From NCBI GenBank assembly GCA_025363655.1, contig JANYDK010000082.1, forward strand, positions 62,001 to 126,000: a DNA stretch of 64,000 bases. Reading direction: 5' to 3'. The notes under the pieces are model-generated. The model searched no databases. It had not been told where the DNA came from and was given only the letters and a program-made list of their open reading frames with translations. Shown in pieces: positions 59,767 to 64,000 of this stretch; within the stretch, counting starts at the first letter, position 1, and each line of letters begins with the position of its first letter. This DNA is from Deltaproteobacteria bacterium. Its GTDB lineage: Bacteria; Myxococcota_A; Polyangia; Polyangiales; JADJMO01. The position numbers and the translations under genes are program-made.

Positions 59767-60759
59767 ATGACGAAGGCTGCACGTCGTCTTCTCGGCATCG
59801 CCATGGTGTCGGTCGCGGCGTGCGCACCTCGTCTCGCCTCGGCCGCCACCCTCGACGACTACGACGCGCCCGCCGAGTGCCCGTCTGCCGAAACCTTCCG
59901 CCACGCCGCCGCCGACGGCGCCCCCGAAATTTGGGCCAATTCGTCGTCGCACGTGCACGTGAAGATTCGAAAAGAAGGAACGTCGTTCCTCGGCCGCGTG
60001 CACATCGAAGGCGCCTCGACGGTCACCCGCGAGCTGTCGGGAGAACGATGTGACGAGGTCGTCGCTGCGCTCGCGCTGGTGACGTCGTTGGCGATCGAGG
60101 GAGGGGTCGCGCCCGCGCCCGCGCCTGCGCCTGCGCCTGCGCCTGCGCCTGCGCCTGCGCCTGCGCCTGCGCCTGCGCCTGCGCCCGCGCCCGAACCCGC
60201 GCCCGAACCCGAACCCGAACCCGAACCCGAACCCGAATTCGAACCGCCGCTCACGCCCTTCTCCGCCGGTGTCGCCTCACGCTTCACCTACGCCGGCAAC
60301 GACGACGGCCCGAACGCATCCCTCGGCCTCTTCCTCGAATGGCTCGCGCCACCCAGCGATCTTCGCCCGAGCCTTCGACTCAGTGTCCATCGTCAATTTC
60401 CCGTCCCGATCCTCCCTGACATCCACGCCAATCTCATCGTCGGGCGACTCGATGGGTGCGCGCTCGGGAGGGTGGGGTCGAGGTTGGGGATTGGGCCGTG
60501 CCTCGGGGTGGGGGTCGGGCGGCTCGCCATCGACAGTGATGTCGCGTATCTACCGAGCGAAAATCGGCTTTGGATCGATGGACAACTGGCGGTGCGGGCC
60601 CTAGTCGAGCTCGGTCATTGGGGCTTGCTCGGGACGGAGATCGGCTTCTCCGCGCCTTTTCCTCCGTATCGCGTGATCAATTCGTACGGCCACGGCACCT
60701 ACGAGATGGGCAGCGTCCGGTTGCTGGCAGGGCTGTCGTGGGGAATTCGTTTCGGGTGA
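59767..60759 (+). CDS. Exported protein with Pro-Ala/Pro-Glu repeat linker and beta-rich C-terminus
   Basis: 330 residues. Signal peptide MTKAARRLLGIAMVSVAACAPRLASA, then a globular part with VHVKIRKEGTSFLGRVHI and CDEVVAALALVTSLAI. A linker of about 20 Pro-Ala pairs followed by Pro-Glu pairs comes next. The last 170 residues (SLGLFLEWLAPPSDLRPSLRLSVHRQF, GPCLGVGVGRLAI, TYEMGSVRLLAGLSWGIRFG) have the alternation and aromatic C-terminal strand of an outer-membrane beta-barrel. Such linker-barrel proteins are common in myxobacteria just ahead of ECF sigma factor genes. Function unknown. Confidence 0.65.
   Translation: MTKAARRLLGIAMVSVAACAPRLASAATLDDYDAPAECPSAETFRHAAADGAPEIWANSSSHVHVKIRKEGTSFLGRVHIEGASTVTRELSGERCDEVVAALALVTSLAIEGGVAPAPAPAPAPAPAPAPAPAPAPAPAPAPEPAPEPEPEPEPEPEFEPPLTPFSAGVASRFTYAGNDDGPNASLGLFLEWLAPPSDLRPSLRLSVHRQFPVPILPDIHANLIVGRLDGCALGRVGSRLGIGPCLGVGVGRLAIDSDVAYLPSENRLWIDGQLAVRALVELGHWGLLGTEIGFSAPFPPYRVINSYGHGTYEMGSVRLLAGLSWGIRFG
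60107..60237 (+). repeat. GCGCCY and GAACCC hexanucleotide array
   Basis: About 12 perfect GCGCCT units flanked by GCGCCC, changing into GAACCC units at the 3' end. It is in frame and encodes the Pro-Ala then Pro-Glu tether. Perfect units suggest recent expansion by slippage. Confidence 0.85.
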
Positions 60760-60796
60760 TCAAACGCGGGCCTCCGCGACATGGCGTGTGCAGACG

Positions 60797-61372
60797 ATGA
60801 ACGACGCGACGATGATGCAGAAGCTCGCCATCGAGCTTGAACCGAACGTACGGGAAGCCACCCGTGACGCGCGCTGCGCTCGCTTGCTCCGCGACAACCT
60901 CGACTTCATCGCGCGCACCTTGCGCCGCCTCGGGGTCGCCGAGGCCGACGTCGAGGATGCCACGCAACGCGTCTTCGTCGTCGCCGCCGACCGACTCGAT
61001 CACATCGAGGCCGATCGCGAGCGCTCGTTTCTCTTCGGCACCGCCAAGCGGATCGCGATGGCGACGCGACGCACCCGCACCGCGCGCCTCGAAGAACCCG
61101 AAGAAGCCGCCAGCGCCGTCGCCGATCCGTCGCCCGATCCCGAGCAAGCGCTCGGACGGCGTCGCGCGCGTCAGCTCCTCGACGAAATCCTCGACGCGAT
61201 GCCGATGGAGCTCCGCGAGATCTTCGTCATGTACGAGCTCGAGCAGCTGACGATGGCCGAGATCGCCACCCTCGTCGAAGTCCCCGCCGGCACCGTCGCC
61301 TCGCGTCTCCGTCGTGCCCGCGAGCTCTTCCAAGAAGCCACGAATCGCCTTCGCGCCCGGAGGACGCCATGA
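60797..61372 (+). CDS. ECF-family RNA polymerase sigma factor
   Basis: 191 residues from the ATG at 60797; the GTG at 60788 adds three. Region 2 (DNLDFIARTLRRLGVAEADVEDATQRVFVVAADRL) and region 4 (MPMELREIFVMYELEQLTMAEIATLVEVPAGTVASRLRRARELF) are the standard ECF sigma-70 parts, joined by an acidic linker. It would redirect RNA polymerase to its own promoter set. The stop overlaps the next gene's ATG (ATGA), so the downstream membrane protein is the likely anti-sigma or partner. Confidence 0.88.
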   Translation: MNDATMMQKLAIELEPNVREATRDARCARLLRDNLDFIARTLRRLGVAEADVEDATQRVFVVAADRLDHIEADRERSFLFGTAKRIAMATRRTRTARLEEPEEAASAVADPSPDPEQALGRRRARQLLDEILDAMPMELREIFVMYELEQLTMAEIATLVEVPAGTVASRLRRARELFQEATNRLRARRTP

Positions 61373-62208
61373 GCAGCGAAGCCCCTCCCCGCCTCCTCGA
61401 CGAAGCCGACGAATTCACCGCGTCGCTCCTGCGCGCCGGTCTCCAAGATCGCCTGTCCCCCGAAGCACGTCGCAACATCGTCACGGCCCTCGGCGTCTCC
61501 ACCGCCACCCTCGGCGCCACCGCCCTCACGGGCGCAGCCCTCAAAACGACTGCCACCACCCTCGGCAAGCTCGGCGCCCCCACCTTCGTGATGAAGCTCC
61601 TCTTCTCCTGCGTCGTCGGCGGCGCAGTCACCTGGGGCGCCATCACCGTCACCCCCCACATCATGAGCCCGCTCTTCGAGCGCCCCACCTCCGCCGAGCC
61701 CGCAGTCACGACCCTCGCCCGACTCATCCTCACCCAACCCAACAAGCCCGCGCTCACGCCCGCCGCTGCGCCCACGCCCGCGCCCGCACTCACGCCTGCG
61801 CCCGCGCCTGCGCTCACGCTCACGCTCGCACTCACGCCTGCGCCCACGCCCACGCCCACGCTCGCACTCACGCCTGCACCTGCACCTGCACCTGCACCTG
61901 CACCTGCACCTGTGCCCACGCCTGCTCCCGCGCCCGAAGCCACCCTCCTCTCCCAAGAGCTCCCCCTCATCCTCACCGCCCGCAACGCCCTCTCCTCCTC
62001 CCGCCCCGACGACGCCCTCGCCGCCCTCGACGAGCACCGCGCCCGCTTCCCCTCCGGCAAACTCTCCGCCGAAGCCGCCTACCTCCGCGTGCGCGCCCTC
62101 TTCGCCGCCCATCGCGACGCCGAAGCGAAATCCCTCGCCCACGCCATCCTCGACGCCTCCCCCAACGGCCCTTACGCCGAGCGCTTGCGAGCCCTCGTCG
62201 ATGACTGA
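61369..62208 (+). CDS. Membrane protein coupled to the ECF sigma factor, Pro-Thr/Pro-Ala linker
   Basis: 279 residues. N-terminal 80 residues contain a membrane segment (FVMKLLFSCVVGGAVTWGAITV) after a short cytosolic part; then a Pro/Ala/Thr/Leu tether of about 70 residues made by a hexanucleotide array; then a C-terminal domain (LILTARNALSSSRPDDALAALDEHRARFPSGKLSAEAAYLRVRALFAAHRDAEAK) of TPR/tol-pal-like helices. Overlapping the sigma gene by 4 bases, it is a candidate anti-sigma or sensor without the usual ZAS motif. Its stop overlaps the next start by 8 bases. Confidence 0.65.
   Translation: MSSEAPPRLLDEADEFTASLLRAGLQDRLSPEARRNIVTALGVSTATLGATALTGAALKTTATTLGKLGAPTFVMKLLFSCVVGGAVTWGAITVTPHIMSPLFERPTSAEPAVTTLARLILTQPNKPALTPAAAPTPAPALTPAPAPALTLTLALTPAPTPTPTLALTPAPAPAPAPAPAPVPTPAPAPEATLLSQELPLILTARNALSSSRPDDALAALDEHRARFPSGKLSAEAAYLRVRALFAAHRDAEAKSLAHAILDASPNGPYAERLRALVDD
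61745..61926 (+). repeat. GCGCCC/ACGCCC/GCACCT hexanucleotide array
   Basis: A run of imperfect hexamers (GCGCCC, ACGCCC, GCGCTC, then six GCACCT) read in frame as Pro-Ala, Pro-Thr and Leu-Thr pairs. It encodes the tether of the sigma-coupled membrane protein. Confidence 0.85.
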
Positions 62209-62593
62209 GCGCCGTGCGTCCGCGCGATTCACACTTCTCGTGCGGCTCGTGTTCGTCTCGTTCTTTTCCCTGTGCGCTCTCGCGGTCGCGCTCCTTTCGA
62301 GCTGCGCCGCGCAGGACATCGTTCTCGGCGATGGCATTAGCTATTGGAGCGGTGACGCCAATTCCTATCCGCCATGGGACACCCATTACGACCCGACGGA
62401 TGCCTGCTGCACGAAGGCAGACGACGTCTGGCTCGATTGCACTTGTCCTCCCGATCCGTGCCTCGACGACGCATCTCCGACAGATGCCTGTGGCGACGCC
62501 GCCGAGTCTTCTCCAGAGGTCTCCGCAGAGGTCGAGGTCGACGGGGATGCCGGAGCCGAGGCCGATGCGTTGGACGCCGCCGACGGCGGTTGA
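62201..62593 (+). CDS. Small lipoprotein with Cys cluster and acidic tail
   Basis: 130 residues. Signal peptide with lipobox LLSSCAA. The mature part has a short Cys-rich block (ACCTKADDVWLDCTCPPDPC) and an Asp/Glu/Ala-rich tail. No family recognised. The ATG lies inside the end of the preceding gene (8-base overlap), so the sigma-membrane-lipoprotein trio forms one coupled unit. Its stop is 2 bases from the convergent matrixin stop. Confidence 0.6.
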   Translation: MTERRASARFTLLVRLVFVSFFSLCALAVALLSSCAAQDIVLGDGISYWSGDANSYPPWDTHYDPTDACCTKADDVWLDCTCPPDPCLDDASPTDACGDAAESSPEVSAEVEVDGDAGAEADALDAADGG

Positions 62594-62595
62594 CG

Positions 62596-63504
62596 TTACT
62601 TCTTGCGCCGGCGAATCCACGCCGCGCCGAGCAGCGTGAGCACGAACGTCGTCGTCATCGTCACGGGCCCCTCGTCGTGGCCGAGGCCGACGTCGCAGTG
62701 ACAGCCTCCCCCGGAGGTCGAGGTTGCGCCGCCGCCGCCGCAGACGCTCGAATATCCGCCGTGCGGCGTCGGATCGCAGGTGGCCGAACGACCGACCGGA
62801 TAGACGGTGCAGATGCCGCAGATGTCGTCGGGCGCCGGCGTTCGCATGAACGACTGCCCCTGCTCGTACTTGGGGTACATCGTCGCGTCGGTGTTGGCCA
62901 GTTGCGTGTGCGAGAGCCCGAGCACGTGCCCCGACTCGTGCGCGAGGATGGAGAGTAGATCGTAGACCTTGAGCCCCGTCGGATCGCCGACCGTGAGCGG
63001 GATGCTCGGCCCGCTGTTGACCTCGATGTCGGCGTCGAAGATCTGCCCGCTCGTCTTGCTGTAGGTGACCGTCGTCAGCGCGAGGACGTTGTTCGCGTGC
63101 GGCCAGCCGGTGTCGAAGTACGAGACGGTGTTGGAGTTGCCGCTCTCCTGGTTGTACTCGGCCGCCGTGCATCCGCCGGCGGTCCCGACGGTCACCTTCA
63201 TCGATGGATGCCCTGCCGGCATACCTGTGCACACGCTGCACTCGGCCGCCGTGGTCCACAAATCGAGCTCTTGCTGGAGCACGCTTCGCGCGGTCGCGAG
63301 ATCGACCTGCTTGCTCCCATTCGCGACCACCATTCCGACGCACGCCCCTGGCCAAGCGAGCGGCGTTCCTACGTCGTCACAAGGCTTCGCGGTCGTCGCC
63401 ACGAAGTCGGCGTTGGTGGTGGTCCGACAAAACGCCTCCGCCCCGCGCGACAGCGACATCACCCCCAAGACCATCGCCGCTACCGGGAAAAACCGCACCA
63501 TCAT
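62596..63504 (-). CDS. Secreted matrixin-type metalloprotease with MYXO-CTERM-like tail
   Basis: 302 residues from the ATG at 63504 (MMVRFFPVAAMVLGVMSL); ATG 63501 is also possible. Cleavage is likely after AEA. The zinc site HESGHVLGLSH and ATMYPKY match the matrixin at 25766, with which it shares the start CRTTTxxxFV and the line ALTTVTxxxxSGxIFDADIEVNS, so they are paralogues. The tail GGGCHCDVGLG, hydrophobic helix and IRRRKK is a MYXO-CTERM-type signal. Probably cell-surface anchored through myxosortase processing. Its own promoter region is shared with the divergent lipoprotein at 63566. Confidence 0.85.
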   Translation of the reverse strand: MMVRFFPVAAMVLGVMSLSRGAEAFCRTTTNADFVATTAKPCDDVGTPLAWPGACVGMVVANGSKQVDLATARSVLQQELDLWTTAAECSVCTGMPAGHPSMKVTVGTAGGCTAAEYNQESGNSNTVSYFDTGWPHANNVLALTTVTYSKTSGQIFDADIEVNSGPSIPLTVGDPTGLKVYDLLSILAHESGHVLGLSHTQLANTDATMYPKYEQGQSFMRTPAPDDICGICTVYPVGRSATCDPTPHGGYSSVCGGGGATSTSGGGCHCDVGLGHDEGPVTMTTTFVLTLLGAAWIRRRKK

Positions 63505-63565
63505 GTCGTAGCGGCCCCGCGCCGACTTGGCCAGCAGAGACCGCACCGGCTACGCACGTCGAGCC

Positions 63566-64000
63566 ATGTCCCCGCGCATCCTACTCGCGCTCTTCCTCGC
63601 CACCTCGTGCTCCCGCACCGACCCCCCCCCCGCGCCCGCGCCCGCGCCCACGCCCACGCCCACGCCCACGCCCACGCCCACGCCCACGCCAGCGCCTGCG
63701 CCCACGCCAGCGCCCACGCCCACGCCCACGTCAGCGCCAGCGCCCGCGCCCGCGCTCGCCCTCTCCATCTCCAACATCGGCATGCACATCGGCGGCGGCC
63801 CCAACGACGACGTCACCAAATCCCCCATCGCCCAATCCATCTTCCTCCACTTCGACGCCCTCACCGCCTGCTTCACCGCCGCCCACCTCACCGCGAAGGT
63901 CGAGCTCGGCGTCGATCTCCACATCCCCGCCGCTGGCCACCTAGCCAAGGTCTCGCACCCACGCTCCACGCTCCCGAGCCAGGAGTTCATCGATTGCGCC
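63566..64000 (+). CDS. Pro-rich lipoprotein, C-terminal part beyond the window
   Basis: Not in the ORF track as given because it runs off the right edge; I translated it by hand (145 residues visible). Short signal peptide [15 protein letters not shown] with lipobox, a long Pro-Thr/Pro-Ala tether, then a globular start [17 protein letters not shown]..., [35 protein letters not shown]. The FDAL-C...GVDLHIP pattern resembles the C-terminal domain of myxobacterial gliding/AgmX-like surface proteins, but this is only an impression. Stop not seen. Confidence 0.6.
   Translation, partial: MSPRILLALFLATSCSRTDPPPAPAPAPTPTPTPTPTPTPTPAPAPTPAPTPTPTSAPAPAPALALSISNIGMHIGGGPNDDVTKSPIAQSIFLHFDALTACFTAAHLTAKVELGVDLHIPAAGHLAKVSHPRSTLPSQEFIDCA
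63627..63756 (+). repeat. GCGCCC/ACGCCC hexanucleotide array
   Basis: Nearly uninterrupted ACGCCC units, with GCGCCC/GCGCCT/GCGCCA at the ends, in frame within the lipoprotein at 63566 and read as Pro-Thr and Pro-Ala pairs. Fourth array of this type in the window. Confidence 0.85.

Overview
The window (about two-thirds G+C, gene-dense, one gene in roughly 0.9 kb) looks like chromosomal DNA of a myxobacterium, most likely from the Polyangia side of the Myxococcota. The reasons are two secreted metalloproteases with MYXO-CTERM-type tails, a CarH-type B12 photoreceptor next to carotenoid genes, a Ser/Thr kinase fused to a STAND NTPase, and many lipoproteins with Asp/Thr/Ser-rich tethers. I saw no rRNA, tRNA, CRISPR array, insertion sequence or prophage, and no gene-free stretch longer than about 160 bases.

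Layout. 1-4.1 kb: the 5' end of a DDAH-like gene leaving the left edge, a lipoprotein, a ferritin-like diiron protein, an LTXXQ lipoprotein with its own terminator, then a three-gene SRPBCC/EVE/MarR operon behind a palindromic promoter. 4.1-8.5 kb: aerobic benzoyl-CoA degradation genes boxC-boxB on the minus strand, divergent from a BoxR/BzdR-type regulator (HTH plus shikimate-kinase-like domain), with operator-like repeats between them. 8.5-21.3 kb: a carotenoid region. carH is followed by crtE; crtD-crtC-glycosyltransferase run on the plus strand, and a minus-strand operon holds redoxin-like / acyltransferase / Rieske-CrtU-like / crtI / crtB / CruA-CruP-like cyclase. Nearly all junctions overlap by 4 bases. 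Read together, the enzymes predict a monocyclic, probably aromatic carotenoid hydroxylated at C-1', desaturated at C-3',4', then glycosylated and acylated.

21.3-38 kb: mostly housekeeping genes (tandem-U32 peptidase-family protein, rnc, aroE, xseA, DoxX, MATE, yggX, an EI24 membrane protein, a CDF transporter, GIY-YIG, sucA), with a matrixin metalloprotease embedded in the xseA-aroE-rnc run. 38-48.3 kb: surface proteins (Cys-rich/FGE-like lipoprotein, VWA lipoprotein, MopE-like and YHYH lipoproteins) around hrpB and a hotdog thioesterase. 48.3-55.6 kb: murB, a NAD(P)-binding protein, an EVE protein, then six minus-strand genes (GNAT, esterase, ferrochelatase family, PHP-fold lipoprotein, TerB-like, PPP phosphatase). 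55.7-64 kb: the kinase-STAND protein, a DUF2378-like protein, lipoproteins, an ECF sigma factor with a membrane partner, a second matrixin and a Pro-rich lipoprotein cut by the right edge.

Recurrent themes are translational coupling by ATGA/GTGA overlaps, several promoters that appear to make leaderless mRNAs, and GCGCCY-type hexanucleotide arrays encoding Pro-Ala/Pro-Thr tethers. Gene functions are assigned by my own recognition of family motifs; no database search was run.
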